A DNA stretch of 64,000 bases from Edaphochlamys debaryana (Eukaryota; Chlorophyta; Chlorophyceae; Chlamydomonadales): positions 371,816 to 435,815 of the forward strand of contig JAEHOE010000114.1 in the NCBI GenBank assembly GCA_016858145.1, given 5' to 3'. Below the pieces are notes generated by a model. It was not told the origin of the DNA. It saw only the letters and a program-made list of their open reading frames with translations, and ran no database searches. Shown here piece by piece: positions 36,801 through 48,600 of the stretch (its first letter is position 1; every line of letters starts with the position of its first letter). The position numbers and the translations under genes were made by a program.

Positions 36801-38380
36801 GAAGCAAAGCAAACCGAGAAGCAACCAGGTCCGTCCGCGCTCCAAGCACAACCACACAACGTTCGACAAAGCCCCCCGCCAGCCCCTCGCCGCTCCGCCA
36901 CCGGCCCCGCGCCCCACCTGGCGTATGCGCTCCTCCGCAGCCGCACTGGCACCGGCCGTGGCCTCCAGCCGCGCCTGCAGCTGCAGCTCCACCTCGCCCA
37001 CGCGCGCGTTGAGGTCGGCGTTCTCCGCCATCAGGTGGGCCACGTGTGCCTCCAGCTGCACCGCCCGCGCCAGGGCCTGCGGGGAGAGGGGAGGGCGCGA
37101 AGCGAGGCGGGAGGGCCCGAAGCGGGCGGGTTTCGTGAAGCGCAGCAGCATGTGGGTCGGGAAGAGCAGTATCAAGGCCTGCCGCTGTCATGGCAGTTGC
37201 AGGCTAAGGTGCGGCCGCTCACCGCTGTGAGGCGGCCCTGCGTGTCGGCCAGCTCCAGGCGCAGGTCCTCGATCCGCGCCTGCAGCTCCCGGCGCTGCTC
37301 CTCGGAGCGGGCCAGCTCCTGGCGGCCCGCCTCCACCTCGACTGGGGGAAGGCGGGGACGGGGCCAACGGTTGCGTCGAGGGACGGGCCCAAGGAGGGTC
37401 TCTTTCGAGCTTGCAACCCACTTATGCAAGGAAACGGAAGGGAGCTCTGCTACGGCAAAGTGCCAGCCTCCGGCCCTCACCTGTGAGCATGCAGTTGCGG
37501 TCCTCCTCCCGCCTGAGCCGCTCCCGCAGAGCCCCCACCATCGCCTCTAGCAGCTGCGTCCGCCGGAGCGTTTCCTGCACACAGCGGCGACGAAAAGCAG
37601 CGCACACACGTCTACCTCCACACGAGACGTCCGCGTTGGGAAAAGTCATTTCGAGGCGGCCACGTCGACTGCATTCGCCCTCTTTTCCAGGTACCGGTAA
37701 GCGCTCACCTGTAAACCCTAGCTGTCAACCCCTGACACAGACCATGTAACCCGCTCATACCGTGATTTCCTCGTTGGCCCCAGCCACGCCGGGGCTGGAG
37801 GTCCCCTTGGCCCGGGCCAGCTCCTGCTCTTTGGTCCGCAACTCAGCCTGGAGCTCTGTGGCAGACTGCAGGGAGGTCATGGGCAAGGGCGGTTCAGTTT
37901 CAGGGAGGAGAGACGTGGTCGTGGGTCAGTGCCCGAGAGGGCACACGCTCCCCTCGAGGTCCCCTCGCCTGCTACGGTCCCCAAATGCATCCGCAGGCTG
38001 CTTGCGCGGCTGCAAGCCCGCATCACGACTGGCGCCCCACGACCCCTACCGCCAGTCACCACAACCCTGCTTACCCGCTTGGCCCTCTCCTGCTCGGCTT
38101 CCAGACTCTGCTGCTGTTGCCGCATCGACTCAGCCTCGGCCTCCAGGGCCAGCTGCATCTGGCGGGCCGCGGCGTCCGTCTCCGCCACCACGGCGCTGAT
38201 CTCCTGCAGCTTTTGTGCCGCGCGCTGAGCGGTGCCCGCAGGATCCGTTTCCGCAGAGTCCGGCGCTCCGCTTCCAGGCAGGCCGCCGGCCGTGGCTGTG
38301 CCGCGCTGGTCGAGGGCCCGCTTGACGAGTGCTGCGGCTCCAGCCAGAGCGACGAGCCCACCCGCAACCCAGGGCAACAT
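27825..38380 (-). CDS. Membrane-anchored coiled-coil protein fused to a PTC7-type PP2C phosphatase
   Basis: The start at 38380 opens with a hydrophobic segment (MLPWVAGGLVALAGAAALV), a likely membrane anchor or targeting signal. About 20 short exons (for example 38075-38380, 37761-37865, 37481-37574, 37223-37341, down to 32265-32450) encode heptad-rich coiled coil (e.g. LRSSLEQQLGAARQEALEA, AELTEVLEQSKLAAQQ). A single 2.3-kb exon, 29809-32089, is Pro/Ser/Ala-rich and disordered. The last exons, 29014-29640, 28489-28775, 28044-28301 and 27825-27908, carry the phosphatase: GVADGVGGWAKANVDP, SIANLGDSGVRVVRRG, HQFNMPFQ, PGDVVVLGTDGLYDNMWDEE, GKMDDITVVVAIV. These are the hallmark motifs of the PTC7/PPTC7 subgroup of metal-dependent Ser/Thr phosphatases, with the metal-binding Asp residues present. 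Splice phases agree across the coil/disordered/PP2C junctions from 32450 down to 27825, supporting one gene, although two overlapping or adjacent genes cannot be excluded. Substrates are unknown. Confidence 0.78.
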
Positions 38381-39303
38381 GCCGCCTGGCACAGGAGGCG
38401 TGGTTGGCCCCGAGGGCTGTGGAATGGTTTGGTGAACCTGAAGCGGGATGCCCGGGACAGTGGGAGGGCGGGAAAACGACGGTTTCGGGGTGGCGCATGT
38501 CGGGATGGTGACACGATCGAAACCGTCTCACCGCTGTGCAGACAGCCCACCTGTTGTTTGCCACGGCCTGCACCAGAGTTGACCATGATCTTCGCAGCAA
38601 GCACGGTGGCCATGCGCCTGCTCCGCGCCACTGAAGTCCATGACCTCGAAGCCACAGCCCGCCGAAGTTGCGGAAGCGGCACCGGATATGCATATGCCCT
38701 CATAAAGGGCACGCACGGCAATGCAGACCGCGGACGGAGCGCTGCCCCGGCAGTAGTCGACTGCATTCCCGCGAGGCGTGGAATTCTACACGACTCCAGG
38801 CCTACAAGTAATGATCCAGCATCAAGAGGTGCGCTACAACTGAAGGCAACGCCATCTGTCGGGTGGCGCTTCTGCAGAGTTGACCGGCGAGCAACGTTCT
38901 CAACAGCTTTTGGCCCTGCCTTGTAAAGGCAAGGAATGCAATGTACTTGTATCAGCACTATGTATGCCAGGGCCATTAACCCTTGACCCGGAACACGCGT
39001 GTTGCGCCGCTCCGTCTTCGGCGCCACGCCTCCCGCAGGTCCCGCCGGCCCGCCCGCGACCCTGGCTGCCCCCCGCTCCCCGCAGTTCCCCCGTAGGAGC
39101 TCATGCCTCGCCCCCCTCGTACCTTACCAGTCTGATTCTCGTCCGGAAGCTCACCTGGTACGTTGGGGCGGGAGGCACGCTGGAGGCACGGCGGGGCCAA
39201 TGCAGGGACCGCGGCCTGCCCGCGCCCAGGTCTCGCTTGCACTGCTCATCACGCTCCCACATCGCTTAAAATGCAACAGTCGATTTAGTTGGTCGAGAGG
39301 ACT
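38381..39303. promoter_or_regulatory. Divergent promoter region
   Basis: About 0.9 kb between the start of the coiled-coil/PP2C gene (minus) and the start of the next gene (plus). No gene is recognised in it, so it probably serves both. No specific element was identified. Confidence 0.4.
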
Positions 39304-42300
39304 ATGGCTCTGCCACGAGCGAGCACCTTCGCGGATGCCGTTTGCGCGCGATTCGCGGCCTGCTTGGGCGATGTGACTGCGCTGACGACACAACTCCTCG
39401 CCTACAGCACGCGCGAGCTCAGGTGGGACGATCTGCAGGGCCCGCCAAAATGCGATGCACGCAGGCTGCGCGTCGCCTGCAGCGCGGGGTTCATGAGCGA
39501 TGTCGGGCTCTGCGAAGTGGCTGACGTGCAAGGGATTGCTCCCGCGTCTAAGCCGGATCGACCCTGTCCACGCGCACACTGACCCAGCCGGCTTCCTCTC
39601 GCTTGCTCCCCTGCTCGCAGCGAGGCCCCCACAGCCCGCGTCGTGCAGCTCCTCGCGCAGCGCTGCCAGAGCGCGGGCGAGCTGCGCAGCCTGCTGCTAT
39701 CCATTTCGGCCCAGCACCAGCGGCTTGCGGTGCTGCTGCGGGCAGTCCTTGAGGCGTGCTTGGCACGGATCCAGCTGGTAGCAGATGCCCTCGTCCTCAT
39801 CGCGCACGCTGCGCTGCCGCCAAGCAACGGCGCCAACGCCACCACTGCGTCTGGGGTACAGACAGCGGAGGGCGCTCTAGCACTGCTCTTCGTGGAGCTA
39901 CTCCGCCTCGCGGAGGGCGACGACGCCATACCGCCGCCAGGGGGCGATCCGCTGCACGCCGCGGGCGCCTGCGAGGGCTGGGACGGGGGCGGCTCACAGC
40001 AGGACGGGGCTCCCGCCCTCAATGACCACGCAGGGAGCACCGCAGTGCAGGTTGCAACGGCTGCGGCGGACGTGGCGGAGCGGCTCGTGGCATGGGCGGC
40101 CGAGCGCTGCCCCGCCGCGCTGGGCCTGCTGTGCCGGGGCGTGGCGCAGAGGTTGCTCCCGGTGGACTGCGGCCTGGCCGCCAGGTGGGGAGCATGGGCC
40201 CATGCGACCGGGACCCACACATGCACGCCCTCCAGCATGCTGGCCTTGACCCGCCCTTGATGGTGCGGCCGCTCTGCATGGCGGCTGCTCCGGCGCAATG
40301 GTACAAGGGTGCCGCACTTTGCAGTCCCGCTCTTGCGCTGATCCGCGCCCACTCCCCTGCGCCCGCAGTTGGGCGCACCGCCTGCTTCGCCGCTGCTTTG
40401 GCGCCAGCGCCAGCGGCACCAGCGCCTGCGCCTGCAGCGACCCCGCCGCTGCGGCCGCCGCCTGCGCCCCCTGGCTGCTGGCGGTGCTCGGGCCCGCAGT
40501 CCTCCTGCACCAGGCCGAGGGGCTGCTGCGGGGGGCCGCAGCGGCCGAGGACACGGCACTGGAGGGGCGATTGAACAGCACCGTTGCGGGCGGGCGGGGC
40601 GCTGGGGGCGCGGTTTCATCTAGGCCGAGCTCGAGGGGGGCAGCGGCTGCCGCGCCGGCGGCGGCGCTGCTGGCGGCGCTCGCTGCGCTGGGCGGGGAGG
40701 GCGAGGAAGGGGTGTGGGGGCTGCTGGGCAGGCTGCTGGGGTCGGCCGTGGCAGGAGGCGGCGGCGGTTTCGGTACGGGCGCCCACGCTGGCGGGGCCGG
40801 GGGCTTCGCCCAGAGCTTTTTGGCACGCGGGGCCGGGGCCGGGGCCGGGCCAGGAGATTTGGCTGGCTCCGCGGGGCCCGACCTGGCCCTGGCCTGCGCT
40901 GCCCTGGCTGCAGCGGAAGCCGTGGTGGCTGCAGCCTGCGGTGGGGCCATCTGCCCCTCCGCCGCCTCGACCGAAGCCGCTGCGCTGACCCGGGCCGAGG
41001 CGCTCCTGCGGCCCCTCCTGCTCCCCGGCGAGCCTGGGCCCTCGGGGCCTCACACGGGTGGAGGCGGGGGAGCGGGTCACCATGGGGTCAATAGCCGCTT
41101 CGCGGCGGTAGCCCGTGTGCTCCAGGCCTACACGCCCCACGCCGCCTGCCCCCAGCTGCTGACCGTGTGTGAGCGCCTGCTCCGAGAGGCGACTACCGCG
41201 CCCGCGTCGGGGCAGGCGGGTGGAGGTGGAGGAGGTGGCGGGGCGGCGGGCGGCGCTTACCTGGGCGCTGCGGATCGGGGCTTGGCGGCTGAGGTCCTCG
41301 CTGCGCTGCGGAGCCGCCGAGAGCATTTGGGGCCGGCGGCGGGGCCGGGCCGGGCGGCGGCGGCTGGAGGAGGAGGGGCTGGTGCAGGGGGAGGCGCAGC
41401 GGCGGCGGTGCAGGGAGTGGGTGACCCGGCCTTCGCGGTCCAATGCCTGGAGGAGTTCGAGCGGCGGGCGGGTGAGCGGGGCTGAGGAGAGGGAAGGAGG
41501 GTCTAGGGGGCCGGGAGCTCCTTGTAAGGGAGGTGGCCAAGGGGAAGGCAGGCAGGTGAGTGCATCAGAGGAGGGGAGAGCGCTCCGTGCAAAAGGCAGT
41601 GATACAGGGAGGCGTGCGGTTGGAGACGAGCTGTAGCCCGGGCGTCGGCAACCAACTCCCAACTGACCCACTTACCAACCGACCAACCTCCCTCCCCAGA
41701 CCACCTGAAGCGCATGTGCGGCGCGCTGCAGCGGCCCCGCTGGCAGTCGGGCGCCAAGCCGGTGCTGCTGCAGCCCACGCTGGACGCAGCCGCCGCCAGG
41801 CGCCGGCACCGCTACCTGCGGGTGCGTACCGCGGGTGTGGGGGGAGGGCCATCCGTGCGGTGTGGGCTGGTAGGGCTGCGCCACGCTGCCCTCGCCACCT
41901 GCACCGCGGCTCGACCTGGATGCTCTTCCCGCGTTCCCGGCCGCCGCCGGCCGGCCCTTCCGCCCCGCCTCCACAACCCCCACCTCCACCATCCCTTGCA
42001 CACCCTTGCGTTGGCCCCCTGCATTGCGCCCCCAGGCCGCCGCGGAGGTGCGGCTGGTGACCAGCAGCGAGCTGGCCGAGTGGGAGGAGCTGGCGGAGGC
42101 CCTGGGCCATGACCTGGAGGGGGAGGAGGGCAGCGAGCAGGGCGGGGTGAGTCGCGGTCCTGGTTCAAGGACGCTTTTGGGGGTCAGCGTGTGTAAATCG
42201 TTTTCGGTCTTCGGTCTTCTCTGAGGGCTTGGGACCGGACCCAATAGACCCCCCACCTGGCATGTGCCCCCTGTGTCTCACGCCCTCCGCCCCTCCGCGC

Positions 42301-43937
42301 AGGGCCCAGCCGGCGGGGGTCCTCTGGCGGACCTGCTGTGCCGCCTGCCCGCCATGGGCCCCCGCCTCACGCACCGCACGCTGGGGCCCGTGCTGGCGGC
42401 GCTGGAGGCCGCGCTGGCGGCGGAGCTATTCCCCGGCGGCGCCTCTGTCAGCGGCGAGGCAGCGACCACTAGAACGGCGCCGGGCGCTGCAGCCGCGGCC
42501 GGGGCCGGGGCCCGCAGCGAAGCGGCATCCACCAATGGCGACAGCCGCCCGCACGACCCCACCGCCGTGGACCGGGTCGTGGAGCTTGTGCTCCAGACCT
42601 TCGTGGCCGCGGAGGCGCTGGAGGCCGCGCAAGCCCTCACTGCCGGCGGCGCCGCGGCCGGGTCGCTGCACGCCACGCAGCGGCGCCAGGCGCACCTGGG
42701 CTGGCAGCTGGCGGTAGCTGCCGTGATGTGCCGCTTCGAGCCGCTGCACGCGCCGCTGGCGGCGCGGCTGACGGCGCTGGCGACGGAGCCGGGGCTGGCG
42801 GAGGGCGCTGACGAGGCCGCGGTGCTGGGCGTGGCGGCGGCGCTGGCGGTCATGGGCAGCGTCCGCGTTGTCGGGGGCGGCGGGGCGGCGCGGGTCGAGG
42901 CGGCGTTCACGTGGCGCCTGCCGCCGCGGGAGGCGGGGGTTGGTGGGGGCGGAGGTGGAGGTGGAGGTACGGGCGGGGCAGCGGTGCCGGTGCCGGGGCC
43001 CTCGCTGGCAGAGGCGGTGCTGTCGGCGCTGCCGCTCGGCCCCTCGCCGCGCGTCGTCCGCGCCTCCGCCACGCTCCTCGCCGCCTACCTGCGCCACTGT
43101 ACGGCGCTGGGCCGGTGGGTGCTGTACGACACCACGTGGCCGTCGTCGGATGCCCCCCATCCTGCAATTGGTGGTGGCTATGCTCCTCGTGCCATCACCT
43201 GCGGTGCGCCTCCTCGCCCGCCCGCTGCCGGCGCCCTGGGCCCTGGCGGTTGGCCGATCGCAGCGCCGCTGGGTGCCCCCATGGCCGTCAGCGGCGGCTC
43301 GGCAGCGGCGGGGCCGGCGGCCGGGCCGAGGTTCAAGGGCCAGCCGCCGGGCGAGGCCGCGGGCTGCCTGCCCCTGGCCGCGCTCGCCACGGCGGCCTGG
43401 ATCGAGCGCTACGCGCAGGCCTTTGGCGACCATGCAAGCGCCGGCGGCGGGGCGGTCAGCGGTTGTGGCCGGGACGCGGACGGGGACGCCGGCTCGGGCG
43501 CAGATGGCGGCTGCTTGAGGGACGCGCTGGCGGCATGTGCAGCGTTCCGGCGGTCGGGCCTGGGCCGAGTGCTGGAAGCGGAGCTTCAGCGTCTGGGGCC
43601 GGCAAGCTCTAGCGGCAGAGCCGTTGGAGCAGGAGGGCCAGCAGGAGCAGCGGCGGGCGGAGAGGCAGCAGGGGGTGGCGGCCAGGGGAGTGGGTGGTGG
43701 GCGGACGAGGGGGTGATGGTCCTCCTGACGCTGAGGTCGCTGCGGCAGGGACTGCCGCCGCCGCCGCGGCTTTGCCGGGAGCAGGCGGTACTCATTGCGA
43801 GGCACATGGGAGCGGGCGCGGGGGCCGGGATGGACGGACGCTCGGTAGGGATGCGGGAGCAGGTGGAAGTGGGGGAGGAGGAGGACTGCTGGGATGTGGC
43901 CCCGACGGCGGCCAAGCGCGCCAAAGCGGAGTGGTGA
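39304..43937 (+). CDS. Unrecognised Ala/Gly-rich, probably helical protein of about 1217 residues
   Basis: Six exons with closing phases: 39304-39422, 39621-40184, 40369-41471, 41700-41821, 42036-42146, 42303-43937. The ATG at 39304 starts MALPRASTFADAVCARFAAC. The protein is rich in amphipathic, Leu/Ala-based helical stretches (e.g. LRAVLEACLARIQLVADALV, ELAEWEELAEALGHDLEGEE, LTHRTLGPVLAALEAAL) separated by Gly/Ala low-complexity linkers. It ends with a basic cluster (TAAKRAKAEW) that could be a nuclear signal. No signal peptide, membrane helix or catalytic motif is visible. It resembles a helical-repeat scaffold, such as subunits of large nuclear complexes, but I cannot match a family and assign no function. 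Confidence 0.75.
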
Positions 43938-45654
43938 GTGGAACGCCCCAATCAGTAGGTGCTACGCGAAGATCAACATCATCAAAGGCCACGCAAACAC
44001 CTGCCCGGGCAGATGGCGAGGGCCTGTGGGCAGGGCACCCTGCTGGCGTAGGGCAAGGGCAAGGCGCAGGGAACGTTGGCGTTGCCCCGTGCCCTCGCCC
44101 GCGCGGCCAGCAAGGTCGCCGTGCCAGGCCCGCATAGCGGCGGCGCAGGGAATGGCCTACGCAGGTCCCTGGATACCTGCCAGGATAAAGGGTTACAGTA
44201 TAACCGTGCGCGCATACGGTGGCAGCAGCCGGGCGACGGATGACAGAAGCCTCCTGAGGGATGCCACGGTCGGTCAAGCTCGTCAAGAGGGCTTCGGGTG
44301 GTGAGTTCATCGGCGGAATGTAGCGGGGGTTGTGGTGTCGCGGCGAGCGAGCATCAAGGTTGCCGGGGGGCGGGGCACGAAATCCCGGGCATTTTGCGGC
44401 TAAGGGTTTGCACGGGACGTCTTGTGCGTCTCCTTTGCACCGGACGAACGTGCCATAGGCTTCAATTCATGCACATGGGTGTTCATGATCACCTGCGGCG
44501 CGCAGCGGAGGGAAAGTGCGTCGCGAGCGTCGTTCAACACGATGAAACCGCGATCCACGTGCCGCGGTTGCGTAACAGTCAAGCGGCTAATTTGATGGGA
44601 GGATTCGCGTCAACTTAGCAGTCCTCGTGCATGCAAACCTGGTTCCCTTGCAGACGCGCACAACGGGCTTGCTGGCGCGCCGCAAGGGCGGCGGAGGGGA
44701 CGGGGCGGGCAGCGAGCGATCGGCGTGGTGCACGGCCCGCCCCAAACGGGCGAACACGCAACCTCGCCACACACTGTAGCATTACACCCATAGAATCGTA
44801 TGCTTTGATAGCCTTACGGACTCGTAGCCTGCTGTCACGGCGACGGTGTTAGCGGCATGGCAAGGCCCGCTGCCTAGTGCCGTCGCTGGGTAATGCCAGC
44901 ACGGCTGTAATGGAATGCGTAATACGCTACGTGTCACTGTGTTGGCCGTTCTGCTCGTCTTCGGGCGCGACAGCCGTGTGGAGGCGAAGCCGGCCAACTC
45001 GACAACCTGTGCAGCGGAGCTAGCGAGGGCCATCGAGTGAGACGTGCAGCGCTAGTCCGTCATTAGCCGCACCCTCCCCTGCTGGTTCGCGAATCGAGTT
45101 TCACGCGCTTTCGACCCGCCAAACGGGTCTGCCTAGGGAATCTGGCTCGCTTAAAGTTGCCAGCAGTGTCCTCAAGGCTGTCCTTGAAGGGCCATCATGC
45201 AACAGCGTCAACGGCGAGGAGGTGGGTGGGATGGTTTAGTCGCCGCCCGCGTGTTGGCTATTACCTGCTCCGTCAGGTCGTTGGATCACGTACACATTCG
45301 TAGGGGCGGAAGGGCTGAAAGGAAGAGAAGTTGGGGAAAGAAGACGAAGCAAGCGGACTCGGGCGGGACGTACACGCCTGGCTACGGCGGGGCCTTGCAG
45401 GACTTCAGTGCCCGCCAGACCGGGGGTCGAGGACCCCACGCCTTGCCCCCTTGTGGCTGTGCTCTCTTTACGGCGAGCTGCAGCTCTGCCGGCATGCTGT
45501 GCCGTGTCAGTGGCGCCGCTGCGGGATGAAACCCCGCACCCATAGCACGCGACTGTTCTCCCGGTTTCAAGACGGGCGGAAGACAGGGATGGGCAGGGAC
45601 GACACAATTCGCTGGCTTCCTTCCCACGCCTTCCCGTGCGTTGCTGTGATGCAG
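43938..45654. other. Intergenic; 3' UTR of the preceding gene and 5' region of the cyclase
   Basis: No complete gene seen. A TGTAA at 44906-44910 could end the preceding transcript. One or more 5' exons of the cyclase (signal peptide) should lie in the right half but I could not fix them; an ATG at 45197 starts a short basic frame that is only a candidate. Confidence 0.35.
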
Positions 45655-48600
45655 GAGTCATGCCATTGGGGGGTCCAGACGCTGATCATAACCTGGCTGC
45701 GCTACCCCTCTTTCTTCAATGGTGAGCAGCGCCTCCACGGCTTGCCGCTGCCGGTCGTGCGTGCGTGCAGCGGCGGTCTCGCCGGGCGGCGCAAGGCGGA
45801 GCCGGGCCCTGTTTCGGAGTCGTACCCTTCAGTGACCCCTCCTTTCTTCGTCTCTCTCCGTAGGCTTTCTCTGGCAGTGGATCAGAGACCTCCGAGTCGA
45901 CCCCGCCATGAGCTCCGTCGTGGAGTGAGGCGCGGCAGTGCTGGGGGGCAGCAGGGCGGCGGGGGCCCTTTCCGCTCGGCTGGTGAAGGGATCTGCTTGG
46001 GAGTGTCGAGGCTTGGTCTACAGCAGTGTCAGCTGCATGTGTCTTCTCACGGCGGCAGACCCCCGGCGTCTCCCTCCCTCCAGGTATCTGGTGTTCAGTG
46101 ACCCCAACGGCCTGCCGTCTCTGGGGTCCTTTTCGTCGGCGATGAGCTTGAAGGACTACATGGTGCGCTAGTAACCGGACGCGGCGGGCTAGATGGGGCC
46201 GGGCCGGTGGTTTGCGGACGTCGTGCTGCAACAGCGGGGGCGGGGCCGCTGCTACCTGGGGCGCTGGCGGAGGGTCGGACCCTAGGAGTAATCCCTTCCC
46301 TTTCTGCAACGCCGGCTGCAGGTCGTCCAGCAAGACCAGTACACGTGTGGGTCGGGCCAGAGGGAGCCGTGATGCAGAACGAAAAGGGGCTGCCAGGCTA
46401 GCCGATCTACTGCATTGCGGCAATGCTCCCTGCCTGGAATCTCTGCCGGTTCACGCGCGCGCCGGCCTGGTAGTCAGCAGCCCCCGCCGCCCCGCCCTAC
46501 CCCCGCGTGCCGTGTCCCCTTGCAGTCACCTCTTCAGACCTCTCGGGGGTGCCCAGCAACGTGAGGTGGAACCTGCTGGGCACGCTGAAGACGGCGCAGC
46601 AGTCGCCGGAGAACGCGTGTGTGGACCGAAGCGACCCGCGGGGCTTCATGTCGCCCCAGTCGTTCCTGCTCACATACTACCGGAAAGACGCTCTGGACCT
46701 GCTGTTCCAGCGCGGAGCCATCCACTCTCCGGAGCTGCCGGGGGACTGGGACGCTCTCATAGCGCTGCTGGCGGCGCACAGGGCGGCGGTGGCGGCTGGG
46801 GGCAGCGGCGGCGAAGGGCTGCCGCGGCACGGCCTGTGCGTGCTGACACACGCCGACTGCGGGCAGCTGGGAGACCTCTGGGCCGCCGTGGCGGCAAGCG
46901 TCATGCAGACCAACGGCACATATCAGGCAGGTCTAAGGCAGGGCCGTGGTCGTACATGGGGGCTGGAGGCATGCCCTTCGGGCCGTGCGTCCTTGCGCGC
47001 GTGCGCTGGGGTGCGAGCGACTTGCTGGCCATGCCATGCCTCCTGGTCCATGCGGCCTGACTGTTCACCGCTGACTTGCCCTCACTTCCCCGCCGGCCCA
47101 CGTCCTCCCACTCACAGGGTTACGTGTACGACACCGCGGCTAGCCCCAGCCTGGCCATGCCTATGGCCAACTCGGCAGGCTGGTTGTACGCGGTGAGGCA
47201 ACGGCTCATTGCCGCACATCGCGCGCCCTTCTCGAGCTGCCCTGTCCTCCTGCTGACCGTGCGGTCTGTACCTCGCAGTCTGAGATCGTACGGCAGTTGA
47301 TGTTGTACAATGCACCCGACGTGGACTTCGACGGGCATGACCTCTGTACGGACATCAGCCCGTTCTTTGGCGAGGCGTTTGACTGCGTGCTCACCTTCAA
47401 TTGGGACGTCGGTGAGACAATGATCTGATCTGGATTATGCCGCGTTTCGCGACATCGACACTAGACTCATTGCGCGGGACGTGGGCACACGGGGCGCGTG
47501 GGGGGTGGGGGTGCGAGGCGACTTCGTGGCTAAGCAAGGTTGCCTCTGCCGCCCTACCTCCTGCGCGCTCCGGGCCCACACCCTTCGTGCCTGTGCCTGT
47601 CCCTCCCGCCCCAGTGCTCACCAGTCTGAACATGACGGCTCTGACGGCGCGAGGCTTCACGATCGGCGTGGGGCCCCTGCCGGGCAGCCGGCGAGTCCTG
47701 GACCGCCGCCCCCGCAGCCCCACCGCCGGGGCCCTGGTGCCCTGCAGCCCCGAGCTGTGCGGCCTCAGCGCCAACCACGACGCCCTCTACCTCAGCCCCC
47801 ACGCCGCCACCGCAGCTCGCGATCGAGGCCTGGAGGCCCTGGGGCCCGAGCCGAATTTGCACCCGACGGACGTTCCGCTGCGGCGCTGTGATGGGCGCGT
47901 GGTGGCGGCGCAAGAGGCGGCGGACGTGGTAGCCATGCTTGGGGCCGCCCCAGACGCGTTAGTAAACAGGGCGCCGTACAGAGTGATCCTCCACTCCCTC
48001 ATCCGCCTCATGCTCCTGCCCCCAAACCCAGGTGCGGTGGGTGTGCGTGCACCGCTACCGTGGGCCCGCTGTGTGCCCCCCTCGTGCCGCCCCATGATTG
48101 CCTGTCATTCCACGCTGAAGCGGGCGGGCAGAACTGGCCAGGCCTACTGACGTGCAAGCAACTTTGAAATCTCTTGTGCTTGACCCTTGCCGTTGACCGT
48201 TGTGAGAGCCGTTGCGAGCCGTTGCGAGCCGTTGCGAGCCGTTGCGAGAGCCGTTGCCGTTAGTTGACCGTTGACCGTTGCGAGAGCCGCTGTTGGTGAT
48301 TGCTGCTCTCCTTTCGTCTCCTACACGCAGGCTTCAACGCCAGCGGCATCCAGATGGTGGGAGACATGATCGATGGCCGCATCAGTGGGCAGGTCAGGAG
48401 GGCGGGCACGGCACGGCTTGCTCTGAAGCATGCAGCGCAGGGCGGGGCGGGGCCCGCCCAGCCGGGCCGAACACGCGCGCAGGGCGGTTTACAGCGTGGC
48501 TGGACCTCGCTGGCCCCATCCTGGTTGAAGCGTGTCTTTCTTGCACCGCGCTCCGCTCGCTTCGCCGCTGCAGTACCTGCAGCGACTGGCGGCGACCAAT

